Source: Larix kaempferi (Eukaryota > Streptophyta > Pinopsida > Pinales > Pinaceae). From it: DNA of 64,000 bases. The DNA is taken from NCBI GenBank assembly GCA_027924585.1, contig BSBM01001383.1:4426001-4490000 (forward strand), in the 5' to 3' direction. This document shows, piece by piece, positions 1 through 10,726 of the stretch. Position 1 is the first letter of the stretch, and the number at the start of each line of letters is the position of its first letter. The notes under the pieces were generated by a model that ran no database searches, was not told where the DNA came from, and saw only the letters and a list, made by a program, of their open reading frames with translations. The position numbers and the translations under genes were made by a program.

Positions 1-825
1 TGGTACCAGAGGAACTGATGAGCTATTGGATCATAGTGACAAGGGGTCATACTCTCAATGGTACACTGAACTGGAACTGAACTGGGTACTCAAGGAAGCA
101 TATAACTGGATGGCTTCCGAATACAATCCCCAACACAACCCGGACATCCACGGGAACATATAACTGGGCGTTCCAAAGTGACTCACCAATGTGCTAGAGT
201 CGAGGGAGATCCAGGGTCTTCGACCAATAATGGAGGGATATAAACCCCGCACGATTCTCAACGATGCGATCAAGGTGTTGAAGTCGAGCATGTGAGAAAC
301 AACCACTCGGAGAGGCAATGATGACTCCTCTCAAAATGGTCTGTAGGCACCCACCACAGATGGTGATGGGTCCAAGGCGCAGGGACCTCTGGGTCTATCC
401 TTTGGAATAGAGGGGCTGTCGTCAACAGAGGGAGACCTGCAACTAGCAAGGCAATGATGTTTCCTTGATAGGAGCGCGAGGTGGAGAACTGAAGTGTGAG
501 AGTACTGATGGTAGGACTGACATACGATGGGGGATAACTGGGAAAGTAGAGTGGGTGGACTCAAACTTCCGTTGTTGAGATTGTGGTGGCGGGGATGATC
601 GACAGCATATGAAACTGACTGATGGGAAAGGGATCATAGCTGTAATGGATCAAGGATAGTGACTGGGATGAGGGATACTCAAGCTGGTGTAAAATGGCAG
701 GAGATGCGAGACTACTATGAACAAAGGCGACCTGAGTGGGGATGCTGCCGAGATGATCGATCATAGTGCCAAGAGGCACGGGGGGTCTTCTTCATGGGTT
801 AAGGAACTAGAAGAAGTGTGTGTAA

Positions 826-1024
826 AATGGTACTGTCGTGTGGATTGATACGAGCCCAGGACAGTTCATGCTCATGATTGCTTTCAATTTTAAGGAGTCT
901 GAAAGCGATAAGAAGACTCTGAAATAATGGAATGGTATTGTCGTGTGGATTTGTACGAGCCCAGGACAGTTCATGCTCATGGTTGCTTTCAATTTTAGAG
1001 AGTGTGAAAGCGATAAGAAGACTC
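826..1024. repeat. Two copies of a ~100-bp direct repeat, period 105 bp
   Basis: Both copies share GAGCCCAGGACAGTTCATGC and a following GAAAGCGATAAGAAGACT block with few differences. The first copy starts near 826 and the second near 931. They lie in the untranslated 3' region of the Tat element. Confidence 0.85.
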
Positions 1025-1524
1025 CAGGGGGTTGCTTTTTCATGTGTTAGTCTCCAAGGCCCAAAGAAGCATAAAAGGATGCAATGAAGAACTCCTCTAG
1101 CCGGTGTGACTAGAGTATTCATTTTTCATAATTAGTCTACCAGGTCCGGAAAAGGGGTAAACTTATACCAGATAGACGCCCTTTAAGGTACTTTAACGAG
1201 CATGAAAGGAAGCAAGATTGCTGGGCGATCTTTTCATTATTTTAGGAGTCAAAAAAGAGTTTAACAGAAACTCCCTAAGTGCCTTTTTCGTAAAGGACTT
1301 GTCCGGCCCGAAAAAGGGATAAAATTATACCAAACAAAAGGAATGGTCAGGCAAGGAGGAAGTGCTCAATCAAGGAACATTGATGATGACCAAGAACGAG
1401 GGTAGGGGGGGAACATTGGTGGGCCTCCTTATGGGTTAATGAATGGTGGCAAAATAAAGAAATAATTGCAGTATGACAGGAGTGAATGGCTCATGTAAAA
1501 ATGTGGAACAATCCGATGGTGGCC

Positions 1525-1860
1525 GATGTGGTGCGCAAACCGAGGCAGCAAGGTGTCAGGACACAATGTTGAAACTGTACCAAGTGAGAGTGAGAAATGA
1601 TCTCAAGCATCATCATGAGCTCAGAAAAATGAATCCAACGATATAAAAAGTGTCAAAAATGGATAATGTCTGATGTGGCACGCAAACTGAGGGGACGAGG
1701 GAATTTTGGAAAAAAAACCAAAAAATCTGGGGGTGAGAGCAAGAAATGATCTCAAGCATCATCACGGGCTCGAAAAAATAAATCCAATGATATAAAATAT
1801 ACAAAAAACGGAGAGCAGTCAAAGTGGCACGCAAGCCAAGGTGACTAGTGGTGTCTAAAA
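1525..1860. repeat. ~147-bp tandem repeat, about 2.3 copies
   Basis: The blocks GAAATGATCTCAAGCATCAT (near 1592 and 1744) and TGGCACGCAA (near 1676 and 1822) recur in the same order. The copies have diverged by substitutions and small indels. Confidence 0.7.
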
Positions 1861-2180
1861 AATGCTCAAAAACTGATGTGGAAAAAATAAGAAAACAAGA
1901 GGACCATCATGACGATCTCGTCGTGCTGATTCCGATGGTGGAAACGGTTCGAAAAATGGACTCTGTATGAGTTCAGAATGGCCAAAACAAGAAAAAGTCA
2001 ACGGACTATAAATAGTGAGTGGGTCCAACATGACAAATGTCATTTGTACTTTTTGACTTTGACTAGTTATTAGAGTTGACCATAGGTGACTTGGCATTTT
2101 TGGATGATCCGACCGATCGTTTTCAGATCCAGGAGTTACAGGTATTTCGTCAAACTCATACCTACATCTTCTTTGGGTTC

Positions 2181-2194
2181 GGGGGGGGGGGGGG
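2181..2194 (+). repeat. Homopolymer run of 14 G
   Basis: An uninterrupted G14 run is followed by CCC and another G6 run. It sits just upstream of the antisense gene. Such runs are error-prone in sequencing, and the exact length may be unreliable. Confidence 0.9.
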
Positions 2195-2540
2195 TCCCAG
2201 GGGGGTATTTGTACGGTCCACGTGGGGTGGACCGCGGGTTTGATGGATGGAACCAAGGGTTCCAGGGTAGATCACGTGGCTGGGGACCGCGAGGTTCAAC
2301 TCGGAATACACGGTCTGGTACCGCGCGTTTTGAGGCTGAACACGCGGTTCAAAACAGTGAGTTCGGCTCCTACAGGCGCGGTTACGGATCGCGACTATAG
2401 CCCTGGTAGCCGTGGTCGGAAACCACGGCAAGGGGTCCTAAAGCTGCGAGTGGGATTGGGCTGTTAGGGTTCCCCACGGTGGGGGGTGCATGTTACTTTT
2501 TTGACATGCATCTGATGAGTTTGCCTTGCGTGATTGACAG

Positions 2541-3904
2541 GATTCCGCTGGTGCTTTGGAGAGAGCGGGAGGTCCCGGATGAGATAGTGATTGTCATCCG
2601 GGAGGATCGACATGTGCGGTCGGTGTTAGGATTGTGCGAACTGCTGAAGTTCACGCAGGTACCTATGATGCGGTCAGCAGCGTTGCTGCTAAACTGGCTA
2701 GTGAGTTTCTGGGAGTCGAATATTCAGGCGTTCAGGGTGCAGGGTGAGAGGGTGGATCTCACCCTAGCAGATGTATACTTCCTGACGGGGTTGCCCTGTC
2801 TGGGTAGGGTGGCGGATACGCAGCCGCGAGTATATGTGGATGTCGATATGGAGGATATGCTAGAGCGGTATTGTGTTCCAGAGGCGAGGGTGCAGAGGAA
2901 TGCACTCCAGGTTGTGGACCTGCAGGATCCATCAATATAGGCCATTGCGGCATGCGTGGTTCGTGTGTTGGGGTCCTAGTCACTTGAGAAGGTGTCCGGG
3001 GGCCAGATGCAACTAGTGGAGTGCGTACTGGATGGTGTCTACTATGTGTGGGGCCAGATGTTCCTCACCTGTGTGCAGTGGCAGCTGACATTGGTGAAGG
3101 AATTTGGCAAGGGATTCTGTTACGGATCCTTTCTATGTGCTTTCTTCATGGAGCGGGTACGAACACTATAGCCGCGGGTGTCGGTTAGGGCAGGAGGACT
3201 GAGGGAGCTGCGGGTGCCAGTTAGGGCAGGAGGATGGAGGGAGCCACACATGGTGCGGTGGGGGGAGATGATGCACTGCCAGGGTGGCAACAAGGTTGGT
3301 AGATACTTCATGCAGGAGCTGTACCTACAGTAGCTACAGATGCCGCTGACACTAGATGATTTTCCATATAGAGATATGGACTACACCGGGGATCCAGAGG
3401 CACCACAGGCGCCAAGACAGGCATGGGGACCAGATATTACGTATGGTTTTGCTTGCATGTTATGGATGTCAAGTTTTATGTATGATAGTCATTTTTTTTT
3501 TTGATATACTGTTACTGACTGATGGGTGATCTACAGATGTTGGCCCGAGACCACCGCTAGGGCATGTAGCACGCAAGGGGCATGTGGCAGTACCAGCCTT
3601 ACCAGGCCAAGGGGAGGTGCATCAGTGGGATGCAGAGGAGACTCTGGAGTCCGTACGGATGCTGCTGGACCGGTTGCTAGTGGGAGTGACTGATGATGGG
3701 TGGCAGGACGTGGATCCAGAGGTGATCCAGGACTGTCTGAGGGTGCCACGGGAGTTCCGGTAGATCGCGATCTGGGTGGCCATCTTAGCGGACAGGGGAC
3801 GGGCACATGAGCCCACAGGGGATGAGGAGTTGCCAGAGGAGGAGTGAGGGGAGGACTCGGAGGAAGCTGATGCAGGAAGTGATGCAGGGTATGACTCTCA
3901 TTAG
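2541..3904 (+). pseudogene. Antisense gene of the Tat element, plant-mobile-domain-like protein, copy 1
   Basis: One reading frame runs from about 2479 to 3440 with four in-frame stops. A second exon (3537-3904) follows after a candidate intron. The frame contains the block LTLADVYFLTGLPCLG, which resembles the conserved core of plant mobile domain (PMD/MAIN-like) proteins. The C-terminus is acidic (EEADAGSDAGYDSH). An AG at 2539-2540 directly before the first block shared with copy 2 could be a splice acceptor, so an upstream exon is possible. The protein aligns end to end with the frame at 48217-49447, for example CYGSFLCAFFMERV against GYGSILxSFFFERV. It points against the gag-pol genes and converges with the second RNase H. 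Its function is unknown. Antisense ORFs of this type are known in Tat elements. Confidence 0.7.
3441..3536 (+). other. Candidate intron of antisense gene copy 1
   Basis: A 96-bp T-rich interval begins GTATGG and ends CTACAG. It separates two stretches that are each collinear with copy 2, which has a GT...AG interval at the corresponding site (49076-49196). The donor position is uncertain by one or two bases, because the phase does not match perfectly. Confidence 0.5.
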
Positions 3905-4051
3905 GGAGTGCAGGGGACTCCCCCCGATTTTGTAGCTACGACATGTATTCTATGAGGCGTAGGGATGTATAGATATTTTTTGTATAGCTGAGTACGCGGG
4001 TACTCAGGACATGTGTAGCATATTGATATTCATTTTTTGATATATATATAT

Positions 4052-4278
4052 GCACATGGATGCACCTTTTTTGCGATGATGATTTAGTGTATGCACATGG
4101 ATGCGCTTATGGTTTGTTATATGTTTGTACTGCACGTGGATGCAAGTAGTATAGGATGTTGGGCACATGGATGCCCCTTGTGTATGTTATGTGATGTATT
4201 GTACATGGATGCAACATTATGTATAAAGGATTAGGCACGTGGATGCAAATGTGTATGTGATGATAGGCACGTGGATGG
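4052..4278 (+). repeat. Seven spaced copies of a 12-bp motif GCAC(A/G)TGGATGC
   Basis: Copies start at 4052, 4093, 4132, 4163, 4201 (GTAC variant), 4235 and 4267 (ending GG). The spacers of 19-29 bp are not conserved. Three copies contain CACGTGG, which matches the plant G-box core, and three contain CACATGG. The cluster lies between the converging antisense gene and the second RNase H. The equivalent region of the second Tat-like copy lacks it. Confidence 0.85.
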
Positions 4279-4349
4279 CCCTTGCAATCTTTTTGGGTTT
4301 TTATATATTTTTATGAGATGTTATGGGATGATGACGCATGATGGAGGTT

Positions 4350-4778
4350 TTACATGGTGTGATTGATGTGCCAATCTAGGATGTTGTTAGCCATTTGATC
4401 TGCGACACTATTTTGAGATCTTGGGACATGGGTGAATGTTATGAATTCAAACTGTCGGTTGAGTTGTTTTGTGCACAAGAATTTTCTAAAGAGGCAGGGA
4501 TCACGCACCTGGTAGCAGTTGTTGAGCTGGGAGACAAGTAGCTGGGAGTCAAGGAAAACATGAAGGTGACATGTGCCCATATGAAGGGCAGCAGTCAACA
4601 GACCGGTCACAGCATCATACTCCGCCTGGTTATTGGTAGTAGCGCCTATACATATTCCGTCAAGGTGAATCAGTTCATGTGAAGAGGAATATAAGACCCA
4701 TGCTGCAAAAGCCAGGTTAGGAGACCAGCGGCTTGCTCCATCGACGAAGCCAATGTAATGAGGTGGAAGATGGTCCAT
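4350..4778 (-). CDS. Second (archaeal-type) RNase H of the Tat element, copy 1
   Basis: This is an uninterrupted 142-residue ORF. The RNase H signature residues are all visible in order: FVDGAS (first Asp), NNQAEY (Glu), FLDSQL (second Asp) and SVADQMA (third Asp). The acquired RNase H of Tat elements degrades the RNA strand of the RNA-DNA hybrid during reverse transcription. It lies about 100 bp downstream of the integrase stop, in a different frame from pol and with its own ATG, so it may be expressed by reinitiation or readthrough. It is the only pol-type domain here with no stop codon. A matching 141-codon frame with the same four residues is at 49670-50095. Confidence 0.88.
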   Translation of the reverse strand: MDHLPPHYIGFVDGASRWSPNLAFAAWVLYSSSHELIHLDGICIGATTNNQAEYDAVTGLLTAALHMGTCHLHVFLDSQLLVSQLNNCYQVRDPCLFRKFLCTKQLNRQFEFITFTHVPRSQNSVADQMANNILDWHINHTM

Positions 4779-4881
4779 CTGTGGTCATGCGAAAATGATG
4801 AATGTGAGATTGTGGTAAAAAAGGTGAAAAACAAAAAGAGAGCAAACTGTACAATGCGGACCAATGGGGCCGCGGGTTTAT

Positions 4882-7800
4882 TTAGGGATAAAAGCGTTTA
4901 AGATACAACCCATTATGGGGGTTTCGCAAAGGGTGACCTTCGGAGTCAGTTAAAACGTATGCCCCATTACCGAGGCAGGTCTGCATGATGTAAGGGTGTT
5001 GGCACATGGATTCAAACTTTCCTTTACCAGTTTTGTCGTGGGCTTGGTCATAGGCGAGGACAAGGTCCCCTTCATGGAAAGTATGAGGGTGTACATGTTT
5101 GTCGTAACAAGCTTTGGAGAGGTTCTTGGAGGCTTCAATGGTATGGAAAGTGGCACGATGGTCTTCATCAACTTGTTCTAGTGATAGCAGACAGTGCTCG
5201 AGTGGGGAGGTGTCTGGGAGAAGCTCGACGGCGATGTGTAAGGCAGGCTGACACTCGATGGGAAAGACAGACTCTACACCATGAACTAAATGAAATGGGG
5301 TAAAACCAGTGCCGGTCTTGGTGGATGTACGGTAAGCCTACAAGGCGGGGAATAACATGTGGTGCCAATTGGACTTATGCTGATCAACAGTGCATTGAAG
5401 GATGGTTTTGAGAATTTTGTTAATAGCCTCTACTTGGCCATTCCCTTGGGGGTAGTAAGTAGAGGAATACTGATGTTCAAACTTGAGGAGGGTGGATAAC
5501 TCGCGCCAAATGGAATCTTCGAAGTGTGAACCATGGTCTGAGACCAACTGTTTGGGAACCCCGAATCGAGTGATAACATGGTTAAAAAAGAAATGGGCAG
5601 CGGTGTCAGTGGTACAATTGAAAGTGGGTATGGCTTTGGCCCATTTGGTGAAGTAATCAACGGCGACAATGATGTACTTATGTCCGTTGGCAGATGGTAG
5701 TTTACACTCCATGAAGTTGATGGCCCACTTACAAAAGGGACCAACGGTGATGACTAGGTGTAATGGAGCAGGTGGTGTCCGGGCCTTGGGGGCAAAAAGT
5801 TGGCAATTATGGCAATGTTTGACCGTTGTGATGTAGTCGATAAAGAGTGTGGGCCAGAAATATCCGGCACGGATGACCTTTTGGGTGGTGTCCATTCCAT
5901 AGAAATTTCCACCGCAGGCACCGCTATGACAGTCATTGAGGACCTGTTCGGCTTCCTCATGTGTAAGGCAACGACGGAGGATTGTGTCAACCCCTCGCCG
6001 GTAAAGGACATCGCTTAAGAGGAGATATCGAGAGGCCTGGTGATGGATACGACGGCGTCCATCATGACGAACGTTGGGTCTAAACTTTTGTGTGCGAAGG
6101 TATAACAAAATATCATCATACCATGGGTCATCAGACGAGATTGTGAACAAGTCATTGTCGGGTAACTTGTCGAAGATCTGGGAGGACGACCGAAGGGAGG
6201 GGAGATCGGTGATGAACTGGGAAAGCGTGAGGGTTTTGGTGCTCTTAGGGTTTCTGAAAGTGAGGTCAAATTCCTGGAGGATAAGGACCCATTTAGAAAC
6301 ACGACCTTGTAGGAGCCGTCGATTTAGGAGATAGACCATAGGGTTGGAGTCGGCGACAACTGTGGTATGACTGAGCAGAATGTATTGTCGCAATTTGTGG
6401 ACGGAAAAGACCATAGCTAGGGATAGTCTATCCTCATATGGGTAACGTAGGGGTGGTCCAAACAAGGTCTGGCTGACGTAATAAATGACATTCTCTTGGT
6501 GAGAGGCGTCTTCTTGAACCAAGACTTCAGACACGGCATGCTCGGATGCCGAAACATAAAGGATGAAGTCCTGAGAGAAATCCATAGGGGAGATCAAGGG
6601 GGCATGTGTGAGAGCTTTCTTGAGGGATTTGAATGCAGCTTCTTCTTGCTCATCCCAAACAAAGGGTATGTGGGTACGAAGCAGGTGTAAGAAACCATGA
6701 ACTTTGGTGGCATAATCAGGAACGAAGCGACGAAGGAAATTGGATCACCCTCGCAGACTCTAGCATTGCAGAAGTGTGCAAGGAGAGGTAAGGTCTAAGA
6801 TGGCTTGGAATTTCAGGGGATCAACAATAATTCCTTTTTGGGAAACAATGAAACCCAACAACTGGCCTGCTGGAACGCAAAAGACACACTTATGTGGGTT
6901 CAGGTATATTTTATATTTGCGATAATGCAGGAAAACCTGCTGGAGGTCGTTAAGGTGGTCTGATCATTTCCAGGAACGAGCTATAAGGTCGTCAAGATAG
7001 ACTAGCAGGATATGGACCAAGTCGTGAAAACAATAGGTCATGGCTCGTTGGAAGGTGGCACCAGCATTTTTGAGGCCGAAAGGCATGACGTGATAGGCGA
7101 AGGTGCCCCATGGGGTGGTAAAGGCAGTCTTGTACTGATCCTCCTTACAGATCTGAATCTAATTATATCCGGAAAAACCGTCCATGAAAGATAAGACTTC
7201 ATGCCCTGCACACGCATTGATGAGTTGGTCAATAAATGGTGTGGGGAAGTTGTCTTTGGGACAGGCACGGTTTAAATCGCGGAAGTTAGTACATACTCTA
7301 ATGGTGCCTTGCTTTTTGTTAATAGGAACGGGGTTTGAAACCCAAGTGGTATATGCAATAGGATAAATGAATCTTGCTTTGTGAAGTTTCTCTACCTCTG
7401 CCTTAATAGCGGGGAGTTTTGAAGGATGAATGGGGCACTGTTTCTGACGAACGAGGGGTACATCAGGCCATGTGTCAATGTGGTGTTCTATAATGGCGGG
7501 GTCAAGACCAGGCATTTCGGTATAGGACCATGCAAAGACATCACGGAATTCTTGGAAATTTTTTTTGTATTCTTGAATCTCATGCTCACTGCAGGAGGCT
7601 CCTAAGGTAATGATTTCAAGAGCACCAGGTGGGTCAGAGATATCGATGTGGATGATGGGTGAGATGTTGGCCATGTTACCTTCCTCAAAGGCATCAAGAG
7701 CAGGAATAGGATCTTTAAACCAGTCGACTTTAGTGGGAAGGAAATCTTTGGACTCGACCGCGAGTTTGGTAGCTATGGTAAAGGAGGATTCTTCTGGGAG

Positions 7801-8457
7801 GAAACAGGAACGATGGTGCATGTCATCCCAGGCATAATCCGGGGCAGTGAGAGCCTCAAGAATCTCCTCATCATTGCAGAAAGTTTGAGTTGTCAAATCG
7901 GTTGATGAGGGAGTGGTAGTCGAAGAGATCATATAAATGGTATTAATCTCTCCGGATGGGGATGATACCGGGGGGTGGATCTCCTCAATTGTGGGGGGTG
8001 CCGTCTCAAGCTCCAAATTATTCATCTCATAGAGAGCTGCTCTGTAATCTGGGAGATCAGGACAGTGATGTGAGTAGTGGTCGTAAATACCGCATATGGA
8101 ACAAGGGTGGTTGGTATGCAATGATTTATCACAAGGCTTAGGGGTTGGGTCGAGTTCGACAACCGAGATGTTGGGGTCATCGTCAAGCATTTGCATGTGT
8201 TCCTGTAATGCAAGTAATTGTGGACATTGATGAGTCGGATGGCCTAACTCATCACACAATGAGCATTTGGGGGGAGTACGAAACACACGAGGGGGTTTAA
8301 CTGTATTGGGAGGGGGTACAACAGTGTATGGTTGTGGGCATTTTCCCCCAGTGGGCTTGAGAAGAGGAGGGGGATTCGTAGATGACGAAGGGGGTAGCGA
8401 CACCGGGAGGTGGTTGACTAGTAGTGACAATGGGTTGCACCGGTTGGAGGATGACAT
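4882..8457 (-). pseudogene. pol: Tat pol: RT, native RNase H, integrase
   Basis: A single frame (about 1190 codons) has roughly five in-frame stops and no frameshift. Two CCHC-like knuckles (CSLCDELGHPTHQC and CSICGIYDHYSHHC) open it. RT follows, with NFRDLNRACPKDNFP and the active-site block LVYLDDL (YLDD rather than the commoner YIDD/YVDD). The native RNase H reads LYVSASEHAVS where gypsy elements have LYTDAS, so the first catalytic Asp is gone, and the Glu position is also lost. Integrase shows the HHCC region, then DYFTKW, SDHGSHF and PQGNGQVEAINK, which keep the D, D and E. The C-terminal part ends NGLYLKRFYP. Enzymes acted in cytoplasmic particles and at chromosomal integration. Confidence 0.88.
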
Positions 8458-8932
8458 TTGGTGTCGAAGGGGGAACAGGAGGCGAAATATACCAGATGGG
8501 TAATCCTAAGGTTAACCCAGGGAGGCTGAGGGTAGCCATAACCGGGGTGCTTACTACTCCCGAGGGAGGGACTAGGAAGGGGATTGTGTGGATGGGTGTA
8601 ACACCAATGTGACTAGGTACCAATGGTGGTTTAGGTAACAAGGGCAGTTGATTGTTGGGTGTTTGTGTATTGTGGGAAAGAGTACAAAGGTCAGAGACTT
8701 TGGTCGTGGGTGACGGGGGAGGAATGGATTGGAATGTGGAAGTCATCGACGTGTCTGAGTAAAGTCTGGGTCCCATGGAGGAAACAAACGAGGTAGTTGT
8801 ACCACAAACAGGTTATTCAACCATAGGGAGAATGTTTTCGGGTGCAGCGGGGGCATTGGGATCGTAATAGGTGAGTTGGTCGACCTTGACCATGCGTCCG
8901 TCACGGGGGAACATCATGGTATGAAAAATGGA

Positions 8933-9334
8933 TTAGGCAATCGCTCGCATGGCATACATGTAGTTGCGGTTAAGTAAGAGGTTATAATCAAGTTGGGCAT
9001 TGATGACCTCTATGTCAATGAGAATGGTTTTACCAGCCAGCTGGATGGGGACGTTAGCTAATAGACCTTGGGGTTGAGCTAAACGGCCGTCATAGGCTCG
9101 CAACACAGTGGTGGACTGTTGGAGAGTAGGGGATCCCAGCTTCTGCCAAACGAATGTGGACATAACGGATGTAGAGGCACCTTCATCGATAATGCATCGA
9201 TGGATGACAAGATTCCAAATGGAAATAGAAACTTGGAATGCTAAAGTGGAAGGCAGGTGTGTTTCAGACTGGTGCAAATCAAATGCCATCAATTGTGAAT
9301 CATTTGGGTCAATAGCACCAATGGCAGAGAGCAA
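8933..9334 (-). pseudogene. Tat aspartic protease domain
   Basis: The 133-residue segment contains CIIDEGASTSVM, where the retroviral-type active site D-S/T-G reads D-E-G, followed by NVPIQLAGKTILIDIEV and a C-terminal NLLLNRNYM block. It cleaves the Gag-Pol polyprotein in intact relatives. It shares the frame of the gag segments to its right, with stops on both sides. A proline-rich tail continues the frame to about 8297 before the pol frame takes over at 8457. Confidence 0.75.
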
Positions 9335-9343
9335 AGTCTTGCG

Positions 9344-10726
9344 CTATGAAGGACAGTTTTTCAAGACTTCTAATGCGGACATGGCTGCGGGAGATTGGGC
9401 TAAGTCATCTACAATGTTGTAATTTAACGCAGCGCGAGAATTGGGGTTATTGTTGATACGACGAAGTGGGAAATGAGGTGATTTGGAGGTGCCATCGAGT
9501 GGAGCCAGAGGTATACGTAACGTTTGATCAGTGGGATGAGTGTTAGTGTTTTTATCAGCGGGAGGGGATTCAGGGGTGGAGCCATATTGGTTCCCATGGG
9601 TTTGGAGGTTGACATCAGCAGACGACATCATCAACAAGTGGTGAGTACCTGAGTCGGACATGGGTTGATCAGGAGCAGCATAAGTGATCTATTCTTGTGG
9701 TGGCACGTTGCCCTGAGGGGGAGCCAACGACTGAGTGTTCACTATGACTTGAGTTGGTAAGGGGTTTTGCAGCACCAAAGGTGGCTGCTGAGGGGGTGGG
9801 GGGTTGGGCGGCGCTTGAGGAGCCGCATGCCCTTGGCGATGGGAATCATCAACCCAGAGTTATCGAGCTCGCTCCAAATGTGGGAAAGCATGTGTGTAGT
9901 GGCCATAGACCACGCAAATAGAACAAGGGTGGTTTGTTCGCAAATTAGAATTTTTAGCCTGCTTGGGTGGCCGATCAGGATTTTGGTTGGCAGGTATCGC
10001 GTTATTGTTGTCTGGGGGATTAGGAGGTTGACCACCTTGGTCAGGAGGAGGGTTGTTGCCATGGTTACGGCCTTTGCCACGGTTTTGCTGGCCCTGTTGG
10101 CGTTGGTTGTTTTGGTTCTGCTGCAGATTCTGTTGGGCGTAAACTTGCCCTTAGGAAGCAGGTGGGTTCTGGGGTCGTGCAGGTGCGGGAGCAAGCTGCG
10201 GTGGATAATAAGTAGGTGGAGGATGCACAGGTGCTGAACCTTGTGGGGGTTGCTGATACATTTGTGGAGCAGGCTGTGGGTTTGCCACAGGGGCTGCTTG
10301 TGGAGGGTAATAAGCAGGTTGGGCTTGCGAGGACACAGGAGTTGAGGCAGCCTATGGATGGTAATATGGCTGAGGTGTGACCGGGCGAGCATAAGCAGGG
10401 GACGCATGTCCAAAGCACTGAGGTGGACATGAGGGTCCGTGAGAATGGTGGTGGTGTTTCATGGGAGCATACGAATTGGTTGCTCCGGATTGAGATGTAG
10501 CCCGTGAAAGGTCAGGGCCAGGGCTAGGACGTGTTATGGAAAAGGGTTGGGGATGTGAGGTAACACAGCCAATGATGCCATCTGCGGCATGGGATGCCCC
10601 AGGGGCATCGTGTTGGGAGGAATCACCGCGAGGGGCGTCAGGTATGATGGTATAGAGATAACCCGACTGGGCGTAAATGAGGTCAAATTGCTGGGCTTTG
10701 AGGATGGCCTCTTCTTCAGATTGGGG
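9344..10726 (-). pseudogene. Tat gag C-terminal half: Pro/Gln-rich linker and knuckle remnant
   Basis: The frame of gag and PR continues through this stretch with several stops. It shows a Pro/Gln/Tyr-rich linker (YYPPQAAPVANPQPAPQMY near 10290), a basic Gln/Asn-rich stretch near 10080-10130, and a degenerate knuckle CSICVVYGHYTHAF near 9890-9930, where the last Cys is replaced. Low-complexity linkers between capsid and nucleocapsid are usual in Tat gag. Overlapping open stretches in the other two minus frames are shadows of this composition. Confidence 0.65.

Larger units (their letters stand above)
1..2470. other. Untranslated 3' region of the Tat element
   Basis: There is no convincing coding frame. 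The stretch holds two families of short direct repeats (see separate entries), a G-rich part near 2175-2470 and otherwise unremarkable sequence. Long repeat-bearing regions between the last ORF and the 3' LTR are common in this lineage. I looked for a copy of the 11800-14286 LTR here and saw none. Confidence 0.5.

Noticed and set aside
1-2470. 3' LTR of the Tat element inside the window
   Set aside because: I saw no similarity to 11800-14286, including its terminal TGTCTCAGGG or GTGTTAACA and its 64-bp repeats.
7610-8503. Plus-strand ORFs opposite Tat pol
   Set aside because: They are shadows of the long pol frame, without any domain or link to the antisense gene.
9742-10413. 223-residue minus-strand ORF in the Tat gag linker
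   Set aside because: It is out of frame with gag and PR. The adjacent frame has the expected Pro/Gln linker and knuckle remnant, so this one is a compositional shadow.
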